Origin: Palaemon carinicauda
Taxonomy: Eukaryota > Arthropoda > Malacostraca > Decapoda > Palaemonidae
NCBI RefSeq assembly: GCF_036898095.1
Contig: NC_090751.1
Location: 46,295,534 to 46,359,533 of the forward strand
DNA length: 64,000 nucleotides
Reading direction: 5' to 3'
Each line of letters opens with the position of its first letter. The stretch's first letter is position 1. Below are positions 46,196 to 56,672 of this stretch, piece after piece. The notes under the pieces are model-generated. The model saw only the letters and a program-made list of their open reading frames with translations, made no database searches and was not told the DNA's origin. The translations under genes were made by a program, and so were the position numbers.

Positions 46196-46617
46196 ATTGA
46201 AGTTGATGGGAGAAGTACAAAAGGAAGGCCAAGGTTTGGGTGGATGGATGGAGTGAAAGAAGCCCTAGGTGATAGGAGGATAGATGTGAGAGAGGCAAGA
46301 GAGCGTGCTAGAAATAGGAATGAATGGCGAGCGATTGTGACGCAGTTCCGGTAGGCCCTGCTGCTTCCTCCGATGCCTTAGATGACCGTGGAGGTAGCAG
46401 CAGTAGGGGATTCAGCATTATGAAGCTTCATCTGTGGTGGATAACGGGGGAGGGTGGGCTGTAGCACCCTAGCAGTACCAGCTGAACTCGGTTGAGTCCC
46501 TTGTTAGGCTGGGAGGAACATAGAGAGTAGAGGTCCCCTTTTTTGTTTTTGTTTCATTTGTTGATGTTGGCTACCCCCCAAAATTGGGGGAAGTGCCTTG
46601 GTATATGTATGTATGTA
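46196..46617 (+). mobile_element. LINE 3' end (non-LTR retrotransposon)
   Basis: Reads GRPRFGWMDGVKEALGD then VREARERARNRNEWRAIV and a stop at about 46351. This is the typical C-terminus of RTE/Cfdp2-type LINE polyproteins. A GC-richer 3' untranslated region follows, ending 'aaaattgggggaagtgcctt' and a (TATG)n tail. 5'-truncated, as most LINE copies are. Confidence 0.75.
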
Positions 46618-46808
46618 CTATGGAAGTCTTTCCTACTCAAACGATGAGAGGATTATGAATAAACAAGTATGGCATAGCCATCTGCAAATGGATTACAAGG
46701 ATTACTGCCCTATCAACTTTTCAATGTTAAAAATTTTGAATTTTATTGAGAGCCACTTAATTATGCGTGAAGATTTATTGAAATAAAAATTAACAGGTAA
46801 ACCTTTTA

Positions 46809-47113
46809 TTAGCCTTTTTACCCCCAATAGACGTATTGGTACGTTTCACAAAACTCATCCCTTTACCCCCATGGACGTACCGGTACGTCCTTCCAAAAAA
46901 CGGCTATTTATATTTTTTTGCATATTTTTTATAACTTTATGAGAAACTTCAGGCATTTTCCAAAAGAATGAGACCAACCAAACCTCTCTATCACGTAAAT
47001 TAAGGCTTTCAGAGCCATTTGAAAAAAAAATATTGCAAAATGTGCTTGAAAAAGAAAACGCCTGGGGGTTAAGGGTTGGAAAGTTTCAAATAGCTTAGGG
47101 GTAAAAGGGTTAA
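46809..47113 (-). mobile_element. piggyBac-like MITE copy 3 (inverted)
   Basis: Inverted relative to copy 1. The right end GGGGTAAAAGGGTTAA is at 47113; the left TTAA has mutated (ttag). It contains the palindrome 'ggacgtaccggtacgtcc'. Confidence 0.7.
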
Positions 47114-47255
47114 CTCAATATCTAGCATTTTGATTAAGAAGCCACAGGTTTACATAAACCATACTGATGAAACTAGAAAGGAACAAACTCGCTGAAGTAT
47201 TACAACATGACAAATTCGTAGATAATTTTTATTTTTCCTAACTATACAATCCTTA

Positions 47256-47418
47256 GCTATTTACATTGGGTAATTACTTTGGCGTAGCTGAATGACGAGC
47301 CATAAAGTTTTAACGAGGGTTTCCTACCCCACCGCTAGTTAGCGCGGGGGGGAGGTGGGGGGTGTTAGCTAGCTACCCCTCCCCCCTCACACACACCGGT
47401 GAGTAGCTCACTTTACTT
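47256..47418. repeat. DIRS D left inverted terminal repeat
   Basis: Reverse complement of about 53138-53295, with internal self-complementary parts (ctagttagcg; gttagctagctacc) and small indels in the C/G runs. Confidence 0.85.
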
Positions 47419-47465
47419 AGAGGTAGGACTTATCTTGGGGGACAGGGCTAGCGGGCGCATAATTG

Positions 47466-47562
47466 TAAATAGCTAAGGTTTGTATAGTTAGGAAAAATAC
47501 AAATTATCTACGAATTTGTCATTTGTTCCGTAACTGAACTACAAACCATGCTATTTACATGG
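47466..47562. repeat. DIRS D internal complementary region
   Basis: The left terminus reversed ('gaaaaatacaaattatctac' to 'tttgtcat') is joined to the right terminus reversed ('ttgttccgtaactgaactac'). Confidence 0.88.
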
Positions 47563-48041
47563 GGTGACTTAACCCTTAGGAAGGGAGGTAAGTCCCCTGC
47601 CATACTGGCTTTGGCTTGCCCGGGGGCCCCGGTCCCGAGTTTATTAAAAGAACTCAAGGGTCGAGGGGCCCCTGCTCCTCGCAGGCAGTTGTGAGGCTGC
47701 TGCGACCTACGTAAGTTGTGTGTGGAGGTGAGCAGTGACTCGTCCTAGGAAGCTGACCTGGAGTTCTTCAGAAGGAAATCTAGGCTAGGACTCTCCCAAT
47801 ACCACCTCGTCAGGGTTTGGGGACATGACAGTATTACAACTTAATACTAGGAACACAAGGGAGCATGGCTTACCTGCATAGGTTCGAGGTTAGCTGTGCA
47901 AAGGACCCAGGATGCTGTTTTTCTCCAAGGGAGGAGAGGATGAAGAAAAGAAAAGGGCCAGACATCTTTTCATTCACACAGACTAAAACCGGGTAACAAT
48001 GCCCTCGACCTTCTGCTACTTGTCCAATAAGGACCCTGAGG

Positions 48042-49158
48042 TTAGACCAGCTGTTGTGCAGCCACCACAGGGCCGATAGAGAACGTATCGAGCCTCCTGT
48101 GTGTCACGTCTTGCAGGTAGTGGGCCTTGAAGGTGGTCTGACGCTTCCACACCCCAGCTTGCAGGACCTGCGTCACCGAAAAGTTCTTCTTGAAAGCCAG
48201 GGACGTAGCCATGCCCCTGACGTCATGCGCCCTAGGGCAACGTGACGGAGGAGGGTCAGGATTCAAGGCCAGGTGGATTACCTTACGAATCCAGGCTGAG
48301 ATGGTATTCCTGGTGACCCTCCTCTTCGTTTCCCAGGTGCTCACGAACAAAGCTCGCACCTGGGGGCGGACTGCAGCTGTTCTTTTAAGATACAACCTCA
48401 TACTCCTGACTGGGCACAGTAGGAGATGGTCTGGGTCATCTGTTACAGAAAGGAGACTCGAAACCTGGAAGGAATCGAACCTAGGGTCCGGCACTCCCGG
48501 GTTCTGAGTCTTAGCAACAAACTCAAGACGAAGCTGAACATTACCTGCCCCATCCCCTTGAATAGGCGACGTCGTACGAGAGACCCTGAAGTTCCCTGAC
48601 TCGCTTGGCCGAGGCCAAAGCTAGCAGGAACACCATCTTCCAGGTAAGGTGGCGATCAGAAGCCTGGTGTAATGGTTCGCAGGAAGGCCTCTTAAGAGAC
48701 CTGAGAACTTGAACCACGTTCCAAGGAGGAGGTCTCACTTCCGACTGAGGGCAGGTAAGTTCATAACTCCGTATGAGAAGAGACAGTTCCACCGAGGAGA
48801 AAATGTCCATTCCTTTGAGCCAGAAGGCAAGACTTAAGGCTGAGCGATAGCCTTTCACTGCCGAGACTGAAAGGCACATTTCTTCCCGCATATAAACGAG
48901 GAACTCCGCTATTGCTGGTAAAGTGGCATCGAGGGGAGAGATACCCCTTCCACGACACCAACCACAGAAAACTCGCCACTTCGCCTGGTAGACTCCTGCG
49001 GATGACCTGCGCAGGTGGCTAGACATCCTTTCCGCAACTTGATGCGAAAATCCTCTCTCTGTGAGGAGATGCTGGATAGTCTCCAGGCGTGAAGCCGAAG
49101 CGAAGCTACGGCTTTGTGGTAGATATTGGAGTGTGGTTGTTTGAGTAGCTCGTGACAT
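48042..49158 (-). pseudogene. DIRS D tyrosine recombinase, frameshifted
   Basis: Starts near ATG 49158 (MSRATQTTT). The N-terminal half is clear: AKWRVFCGWCRGRG, SAVKGYRSALS and box I with Arg (ASAKRVRELQGLS). The frame then stops near 48541. The C-terminal half continues in another frame from about 48494: LCPVRSMRLYLKRT, CPRAHDVRGMATSLAF (HxxR), GVWKRQTTFKAHYLQDV with the nucleophilic Tyr, ending GPVVAAQQLV-stop at 48042. All catalytic residues are present, so the single frameshift near 48500-48540 is the main defect. Its start overlaps the end of the RNase H frame. Confidence 0.85.
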
Positions 49159-50910
49159 GGAGGGAGCTCCCTCGGGATCTCCGTGAGGAGCTGCAGAAGG
49201 TCCGGGAACCATAGCGGAGCTATCAAGGTCATCGAGAGATTGACCGATGTTCTGGTCTTGTTGAGTACCCTCCTCATCAGACAGAACAGGGGAAAGGCGT
49301 ACACATTGACGTTGTCCCACCGTTGTTGGAAGGCATCCTGCCAGAGAGCCTTGGGGTCCGGGACTGGGGAGCAGTACAGCGGGAGCTTGGTGTTCAGCGC
49401 TGTAGCAAACAGATCCACTGTCGGGGAACCCCACAAAGTCAGGACTTTGTTGGCTATCTGAGGATCCAAAGACCACTCGGTACTCCCTATCTGCGTCGCT
49501 CTGCTCAGACTGTCGGCGAGCACATTCCTCTTGCCTGGAATGAAGCGAGCCGCTAGTGAGATCGAGTAGACTTCGGACCATCTCAGGATATCTACTGCAA
49601 GATGGGATCGCTGTTCCGAAAACGTACCTCCCTGCTTGTTGATATAAGCCACGACCGTGGTGTTGTCGCTCATCACCACCACCGAGTGGCCCGCCAGGAC
49701 TTGGTGGAACTTCTGAAGAGCCAGAAATACGGCCTTCATTTCTATCAGGTTTATGTGAAGGTACTTTTCTGATTCTGACCACAGGCCTGAGGTCCTGTGG
49801 TTCAGAACGTGGGCCCCCCACCCTTTGTTTGATGCGTCCGAAAACAGCATCAAATCCGGGGAAGGGACGAGAAGATCCACTCCCTTTTGTAGGTTCTCGT
49901 CTGCCACCCACCAACTGAGGACCGCTCGTTCTGCAGATCCCATGGGGATCGGGATGTCCGGGAAGTCGCCACTGGAGGGATCTCATCCTGAGGTGGCTGT
50001 TGGGAACGAGACGGGTCAGGGAGGAGAGGTGACCGAGGAGACGAAGCCAGGTTTGGGCTGGGAGTTCCTCTCGATTGAGGAAAGGTTTCGCAACCTTCCT
50101 CAGCCTTGCTATCCTTTTGTCTGATGGGAAGGCTTTGTGGAGATTGGTGTCTATGACCATGCCTAGATACACCAGTTTCTGAGAGGGCTGCAGAGAGGAC
50201 TTCTCGAGATTTACCACGATCCCCAGATTCTGGCAAACTTCGAGGAGTCTGTCTCGGTGGCGAAGAAGGGTTGCCTCCGAGTCTGCCAGGATCAGCCAGT
50301 TGTCCAGATACCGAAGGAGACGAATGCCGATCCTGTGAGCCCATGAGGAGATGATGGTGAAGACTCTGGTGAACACCTGAGGAGCTGTGGAGACCGAAGC
50401 ACAGCACCTTGAACTGGTAGATCTTGTTGTCTAGGCAGAATCTCAGGTACTTCCTTGAAGATGGATAGGATTGGGATCTGGAAGTACGCGTCCTTCAGGT
50501 CCAGTGTGCACATGAAGTCTCGCGGTCTCACTGCGAGTCTGACTGTGTCTGCCGTCTCCATGCTGAACGGGGTCTGCTTGACAAACCCGTTCAGGGTCGA
50601 GAGGTCGATGACTGGTCTCCAGCCTCCAGACGCCTTTCTCACAAGAAAGAGTCGACTGTAAAAGCCTGGGGACCCGTCTACGACCTCCTGGAGAGCGTCC
50701 TTCTCCAACATGGTCTGGACTTCGGCCCGGAGGGCCTGCCCTTTTGCCGATCCCATGGCAAAAGAGCTCAACGACACTGGGTCCCGCTGTCAGGGGAGGT
50801 AGAGAGGCTGTGAACGGGACGCGATAACCAAGAGAGATCACGGAGATCGTCCAGGCATCCGCCCCGAGTTGCTGCCACCTTGCCGCGCAACTCTGAAGGC
50901 ATTCCCCCAC
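48909..50910 (-). pseudogene. DIRS D reverse transcriptase / RNase H, frameshifted
   Basis: The RT N-terminus (about 50777-50460) shows GSPGFYSRLFLVRKASGGWR and LDLKDAYFQIPI. A frameshift near 50460 leads to LCFGLHSSSG in a second frame. Another leads to a third frame with RYLDNWLILADSE, where the canonical second Asp of the YxDD box is Asn. After a further shift near 49945 the RNase H domain is continuous: LFSDASNKGWGAH, LIEMKAVFLAL, VMSDNTTVVAYINKQGG and NVLADSLSRA, with all four acidic residues. PTVDLFATALNTKLPLYCSP and LIAPLWF follow, ending at 48909. At least three shifts; not functional as it stands. Confidence 0.85.
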
Positions 50911-50939
50911 TGGTGGACATGCAGGGGGATTGCCAACCC

Positions 50940-53029
50940 TAGCGCTTTCGGCCTCGGCTGGAGCCTCTAGAGTTTTTACCTCCCCTGGAGGACTTCTTGC
51001 CCCTCCTGCTCTTGGCAGGAAAGGGCTTAGACACCTTGGGCTTCGCTGCTATGGTCGTCTTCTTTGTGTCCTTAGCAGGACGGGGCTGCTGGAGGTTTGT
51101 AGGGCCTCGATGTCAGGACCCTATGGATGAGGGAATCCTAGTTGGATTTCCTCCACCTCTCGGCAGTGAGCTCCACGTCCTTAGGCTCCAACAGACTCTT
51201 ACCGAGAACAGAAGAGTGTCTGAGCCTGCTAGACTCCGCACTGGGTACCTTGTGATGGAACCTCTTGGCCACAGCGTCCCGACGCTTGAGGATCGTGTTG
51301 GAGCAGGAACATGGTCGCGAGAGCGCGTAGGAGATGGCGTAGGCGTGCGGCAATCAGGAGCTGGAGCAGGAGGAGGCCGAACACACGGGCGCGCAGCGAC
51401 CTGGCACGAGATAACAGGGGCGCCTGAGCGCGTGTCCGGAAGAACCGGCGCTGGAGCAGGGTCGCGAGCGGCCTGGTGGCGAGATGGTTGGCGCTGGTCA
51501 GGTAATTGATTGATTGATAGATTAAAAGTTTTCAGGCATCCTGACATCTAAGGTCATTGACGCCGGGCATACTCGCCTGTGGGCGCGCTGGCGATCGTGG
51601 GCGCGCATCAGGATGCGGGCGCACCGGAGTGCGCTGCTGCAGCGGCTGCGCAGGGCTCGCCGTAGGGCGAGGGCACTCTGGAGTTTGGTGAGGGGCAACC
51701 TTAGTTGTCTTAAACACAAGAACGGGGCGTGTAGCAGGAACGGAGCGGCACTGAAGCGTCGTGCGCGATTGTATCAGGTACAAGCTCGTACGGTCTAGAG
51801 GGAGAGCCTAGAGGCGGCCGTGAGCGCCCGTGCGCTAGCTTGGAAGCCTCTTGGGCGACGCGCTGAGCTGTAGCGACGCGTGGTAGCGCTGGTGAGTGCA
51901 GGAGCTGGAACCGCACATGGGCGCGTTTCGCGCGTATCCCTAGATGGGCGCGATGGGTCCAAAGCAACGCGCGGGCGCATTGGTGTGCGCGTGGGCGCTG
52001 GTGCTGGAACCACGCGTGGGCGCTGGTGCTGGAACCGCGCGTGTCGCGTCTTTCCCCCGATGGGTGCAACAAGTCCGCAGGAACCTGAGAGGTCTAGGTT
52101 TGTAGCTGGCAGGACAGGAGAACGGCGAGTCGTCTCCTCCGCAGAGGACTGTGGTGACGACGAGCCGAAGAGGTGCCTCCTGACCCCTTTAAAGGGGGAA
52201 GGAAGGCCTCTACGGCGAAGGGGAGGACGAGCCTTCCGCCTTATACGCCCACGAGGGGCCGTGGGATCAGCAGGCTGACCATCGATGGGCCTCCGAAGAG
52301 GAGTCTCTGTAAGTGAACTCCCCCGAGAGGGAGTATCACCGGCAGGAGAGACCGGGGACTAAGCCTCCCTCGAAGGATGTTCAGAGGGGGAGTCAGAGCC
52401 TTCCGCTACCGCAGCCACAGTAACGGGCGTTTGGCCAGACCCACGGGATGTTTCCGACACAACAACGTCAACCACAGACAGAGGATCCATCTCCGCTGAA
52501 GTTGACGATTGTTCGGCGACCGCACCCCGTTTGATCATGTCAAACAGAGCTTCCTTGGAGGGCGAACCCTGCAGCCCAAGGAAGCCCAAAGCTGAAAAAG
52601 ATCATTATTAGATACAACTACCTCCTCCGAGGGGGGAGGGGCAGCCGCCTCGCTATGGGAGGCAACGACCTCTCCCTCACCCCGGGATCGGTTAATAGCA
52701 TTACGGTCTACGCTACCACTCGCCGGCCTCTCGGAAGAGGCCGCTCGAGTGGGAGCTTCGGAGGAGGAAAGGGCGGCGGAAGAAGTCGTCTTGGGATTTT
52801 CTCTCTTCCGAGAAACCTCCGAAGGAGAATGATCCCTTTTAGCCTTCTTCTTACGTCGCCGGGCAAACCTCTCCCACTGGGAGGTAGACCACTCCCTACA
52901 TTCAATACACACGTTAGACCTATCACACCGTTGGCCCCTACACTGAGGGCATAAGGAGTGGGGATCCGTGTCCACGGCCGACATAAAGGTCCCACAAGGG
53001 CGGCCAGAAAGTCCAGGGCACATACGCAT
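50940..53029 (-). pseudogene. DIRS D gag-like region
   Basis: Starts at 53029 with a Cys-rich zinc-binding N-terminus: C-x5-C, then TDPHSLCPQCRGQRC and CIECREW, followed by a basic run (RRRKKKAKR). The pattern matches the gag N-terminus of A. The middle (51290-52070) is a GC-rich, Arg/Ala/Pro-coding repetitive tract with degenerate 'gcgcgtgggcgctggtgctg' units, comparable to the expanded arrays in E. The C-terminal part toward 50940 ends in basic Arg/Ser residues. Frames change several times. Confidence 0.7.
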
Positions 53030-53137
53030 GATGAATAATAGAGGCCAACTTCATACACACACTGAAAAGAAAAAGCAAACAAACTATGCCATTCAAAAGA
53101 GAGGTGAGCGCAGACAGGTCTGTCGTCTCTCCGAGCC

Positions 53138-53295
53138 AAAAGTAAAGTGAGTTATTCACCAGTGTGTGTGAGGGGAAGGGGTAGTTAGCTACCCCTCCCT
53201 ACCCCCCCGCTAACTAGCGGTGGGGTAGGAAACCCTCGTTAAAACTTTATGGCTCGTCATTCAGCTACGCCGAAGTAATTACCCCATGTAAATAG
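53138..53295. repeat. DIRS D right inverted terminal repeat
   Basis: Partner of 47256-47418; the outer extension runs to about 53324. Confidence 0.85.
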
Positions 53296-53329
53296 CGTGG
53301 GTTGTATTTCAGTTACGGAACAAAACAAA

Positions 53330-53665
53330 ATTAGAGGGGGCACTCGGTAGAGCGCAGACCTCCGTCGCGACAGCTTATTTCTCGACCTTGACCTTAACAT
53401 GTATTAATTAGCATGGATTTACATACAATCAAATATGAACAATGTCAAAAATGATGGCTGATTACATGAAATGGACAGTTTGCTTGACCATGACCTTCCA
53501 AAATTTAATAATTTCCAGCTTTTTACCTAACAGTTAATCCCTGCAAGTTTCATTACTCTACGATTAAAATTGTGGCTAGGATGCTGTTCATAAACAAACA
53601 CAAACAGGGGATAAAACATAGCCTCCTTCCAACTTCATGGGCAGAGGTAATAACTACAGTGGGTA
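53330..53665 (+). mobile_element. tRNA-derived SINE next to DIRS D
   Basis: Begins 'gagggggcactcggtagagc', whose 'cactcggtagagcg' fits a tRNA box A. Box B is not clear. A body and a 3' domain ('cctccttccaacttcatggg' ... 'gaggtaataac') follow. Its 5' end lies within a few bases of the DIRS D right terminus. Confidence 0.55.
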
Positions 53666-53780
53666 CTTGATAGTGTATGTGTATGGGAGGATGACCTTAC
53701 CCATGTAAAAACTTCTTGCAGCTTTAATTTACTAGACTGTCATGCAAATTCTCACAAAACGGTAAAAGTAGAGTACTTAC

Positions 53781-54023
53781 TCGCGACTCGTGATTAGGTA
53801 TGGTTAAAATAGGATCGCTGTCGTTTGTCACATAAGCAAGACTGAACTTCTTTTGTTTGACCCAGTGCTTGAACTGGGAGTCGACCTTGACACGCGGATG
53901 CAGGAGATGTTTAACAATTGCTTCATATTTCTGACGACTCAGGACCAGGCTACATCTGTTTGCAGCTTGTTCAAGGGCAAACTGTTGCATATGTTCTCGG
54001 TATCTTTTTTCCTCCTCGTCCAT
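53781..54023 (-). CDS. NOL4-like gene, first coding exon
   Basis: 81 codons from ATG 54023 to the donor CGA|GTAAGT (53775-53780), phase 0. The exon itself begins one base earlier after an acceptor (TTATTTCAG|A), so a 5' untranslated exon lies upstream. The product starts MDEEEKRYREHMQQFALEQA and contains LSRQKYEAIVKHLL and SQFKHWVKQKKFSLAYV. NOL4 proteins begin with the same arrangement: an acidic Met-start followed by Tyr-Arg, then K-YE-IV--L, then KF-FWVK-K-F. That is the main basis for the family call. The start is chosen because it aligns with the NOL4 N-terminus and follows the acceptor directly. No defects seen. Confidence 0.72.
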
Positions 54024-54109
54024 TCTGAAATAACACGAATGCTTTATAAATTGCAGAAATCTAATAACTTTTTTAAAAAATCATTTTTATTTTTCCTAAC
54101 TATACAGAC

Positions 54110-54318
54110 AAGAGTCTTTTAGAGGTTCTAAAAGCTACTCATGAATGGCAGAGGCCAGGGACAGTGACAATGCCACAGCTAACAGGACAATTCCCTAGAC
54201 TAACCTTCTACACATATGATCAGCACCCAAGTCCCTGTCCACCCAAGCTAGGACCAGGGTAATAACTGCAGATGACTCAACAGGTAGACCTATAAGCTCC
54301 CCCAAAACCTCACAAGGA
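54110..54318 (-). mobile_element. SINE fragment
   Basis: The body of the SINE at 35908-36240 recurs here ('ctactcatgaatggcagagg' to 'tagacctataagctccccca'). The tRNA-like head is missing. Confidence 0.6.
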
Positions 54319-54324
54319 TGATAT

Positions 54325-55527
54325 TGTACTACTTAATTGCATTGGTAATATTACATGGCCAAATTTCATCCTTCGACAAGATGCTGTCAAACTTCTCGAC
54401 TACCTTTGAAAGTTTGACGGCATCTTGTCAAAGGATGAAATTTGGCCATGTAATATTACCAATGCAATTAAGTAGTACAATATATTATGCCATTTATTAT
54501 AAGGAATTTGAATCTGCATGATTATTTTACCTAATGTTGGGAGTTCTGGAACCAAAACCTGCCATATCTGGAGGGTCAAAGGTAATTTTATAGGAGTGAA
54601 TTCCCTTTATAGGAAGGGGTAAACCTACCAAATAGTCCTCATAGGTAACCACACATGAATAAAGGATATACGGTACATACAGTAATCCACCTGGTCTCCT
54701 GCCCACACAGCACTCCAATCTTCCTTCTCTCCATGAGGTCAACCAGCTCTCGCCCTTTTCCAGTCATTGTCCCCACATTCAGAGTTGCTACTCTCATCCT
54801 CTCCTCAGATATTTTCCTCTGAGCTTGCCTCTTTAACCCAGCCACTGAGAGGGGCAAGCAGGCCTCAACTTGGTGCCGGTCCCAAGCCCGGGTAAATGGT
54901 GAGGGTTGGCGGCAGGAACGGCATCCGGCCATGAAAAATTAGCCAAAACAACTATGGTCAGTGAGTATAATCAGAATGAAATTAAAGCTAGGGCGTTCCC
55001 CCTAAGCGACGTGTTGGGACCTCGCCTGATCCCTCTGACAAATCGGCAAGGGCTACCCAGTCATGGGAGGGCTAGGTTAAAGAGACAAGCTCAGAGGAAA
55101 ATATCTGAGGAGAGGATGAGAGTAGCAACTCTGAATGTGGGGACAATGACTGGAAAAGGGCGAGAGCTGGTTGACCTCATGGAGAGAAGGAAGATAGGAG
55201 TGCTGTGTGTGCAGGAGACCAGATGGATTACTGTAAGTACCGTATATCCTTTATTCATGTGTGGTTATCTATGAGGACTATTTGGTAGGTTTACCCCTTC
55301 CTTTAAAGGGAATTCACTTCTATAAAATTACCTTTGACCCTCCGCTTATGGCAGGTTTTGGTTCCAGAACTCCCAACATTAGGTAAAATAATCATGCAGA
55401 TTCAAATTCCTTATAATAAATGGCATAATATATTGTACTACTTAATTGCATTGGTAATATCACATGGCCAAATTTCATCCTTTGACAAGATGCTGTAAAA
55501 CTTCCAAAGGTAGTCGAGAAGTTTGGC
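54325..55527. repeat. Compound palindrome
   Basis: Two long inverted arms, 54382-54845 and 55073-55527, are separated by about 227 bp. At the left a further segment (54325-54393) is itself inverted at 54412-54480. The order is therefore X, X', Y, loop, Y', X. Arm differences are few (for example 'ccatatctggaggg' against the complement of 'ccctccgcttatgg'). Confidence 0.85.
54640..55262 (+). mobile_element. LINE 5' region / endonuclease start within the palindrome
   Basis: The right arm reads KISEERMRVATLNVGTMTGK and RKIGVLCVQETRW on the plus strand, the beginning of an apurinic-type endonuclease domain of Cfdp2/RTE-like LINEs. The left arm carries the same on the minus strand. The loop between holds the matching LINE 5' sequence ('ggtgccggtcccaagcccgg'). 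Both copies break off at the same 'ggattactgtaa' point. Confidence 0.65.
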
Positions 55528-55932
55528 AATAAAATGCTAAAAGATACCAAAAAACATACTGTACCTATGCTAAACTAAGTTCATCCTGAAGAGGGTCATA
55601 AGATGGTTCCCGAAGAACAATAAAGTGAAAGCCTTTTAACATCAAAGTCGATCAGCAACGAATGATTTGGTCTCCAACTGAGTGCTTACCCAAATATTCT
55701 AGGGAAGTCGAGCAAACTAGTGTACACAGATATAAATTTATAATTCATGATGAGTAAAACAATGTTTGAATTTTATTACAAATTCAGCTATTTCTCTAAA
55801 TGGCATAAACTAAGCACCCTTCTTTAACATTTTCAACATATTTCTGTCGACACGATGCACTATCAAATAACTTGGACTGATCAAACATCACAATTAACAA
55901 ATTAAACTACAAACTTTTAATATACTGTAATA
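55528..55932. other. AT-rich segment, nothing recognised
   Basis: No exon or repeat defined here. A 5' exon of the NOL4-like gene could lie in this region or to the right, but none can be identified without transcripts. Confidence 0.4.
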
Positions 55933-55968
55933 TGTTATTTTTATTAATAAAATAAATTTTTGAATATA

Positions 55969-56128
55969 CTTACCCGGTGATTATATAAGCTGCAGCTCTG
56001 CTGCCCGACAGAAAAACTCTACATTCAAAATACGCCAGCGATCGCTATGCAGGTAGGGGGTGTACATCAACAGCGCCATCTGTCGAGCAGGTACTCAGTA
56101 CTCAATGTAAACACAGAACCAATTTTCT
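55969..56128. repeat. DIRS C left inverted terminal repeat
   Basis: Reverse complement of about 62297-62458. Contains GCGATCGC. Confidence 0.88.
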
Positions 56129-56175
56129 CCTCGGTCCACTGGGTCTCTATTGGGGAGGAAGGGAGGGTCCTTTAA

Positions 56176-56270
56176 TATATAATCACCGGGTAAGTATATT
56201 CAAAAATTTATTTTATTAATAAAAATAACATTTTTCAATATTAAACTTAGCCGGTGATTATATAAGCTGA
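56176..56270. repeat. DIRS C internal complementary region
   Basis: The left terminus reversed is joined at 'aataacatttttc' to the right terminus reversed. Confidence 0.85.
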
Positions 56271-56672
56271 TTCACACCCAGGGGGGTGGGTAGAGACCAG
56301 CATTACTTGTTTACATTATAATGAGCTAAGTATTTTGTATTTCATTTTAGCAGTTATTCAAAATAACAAACATAAATTAATAAGTACCTGGTAAGGAAGT
56401 CGACTTGAACAATTACTCTGCCTTTTTAAGTACGTCTTCCTTACTGAGCCTCGCGATCCTCTTAGGATGCTGAGCGACTCCTAGGAGCAGAAGTATCAAG
56501 GGTTGCCACCCATACTAAAGGACCTCATCAAAACCTCTAATCTAGGCGCTTCTCAAGAAAAGAATTTGACCACCCGCCAAATCAAGTAGGATGCGAAAGG
56601 CTTCTTAGCCTTCCGGACAACCCAAAAACAATAATAAAACATTTCAAGAGAAAGATTAAAAAGGTTATGGAA

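Larger units (their letters stand above)
47207..53324 (-). mobile_element. DIRS-like retrotransposon D (family 2)
   Basis: 6.1 kb. Termini are 'atgacaaattcgtagataat' (47207) and 'gttacggaacaaa' (53324). Inverted terminal repeats lie at about 47256-47418 and 53138-53295, with the internal complementary region at 47466-47562. Recombinase, RNase H/RT and gag regions are all recognisable but carry several frameshifts, and the RT catalytic box is YLDN. It is the best-preserved family 2 member in the window and the reference for E and F. It lies in intron 1 of the NOL4-like gene. Confidence 0.9.
12857..54024 (-). other. Host gene span: NOL4-domain / BESS-like protein
   Basis: Four coding exons on the minus strand share phase 0 and have consensus splice borders. 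They join into a 301-codon frame over 41 kb. The introns are 1.7 kb (13265-14967), 23.6 kb (15103-38686) and 15.0 kb (38807-53780). The two long ones are swollen by DIRS-like elements A, E and G, and by B and D. The product has a NOL4-like N-terminal domain with an integrase-type H2C2 zinc pattern, an acidic middle, and a BESS-like C-terminus. NOL4 proteins are nuclear or nucleolar; BESS motifs mediate protein-protein contacts in chromatin and transcription factors. A nuclear regulatory role is therefore inferred. Confidence 0.65.
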
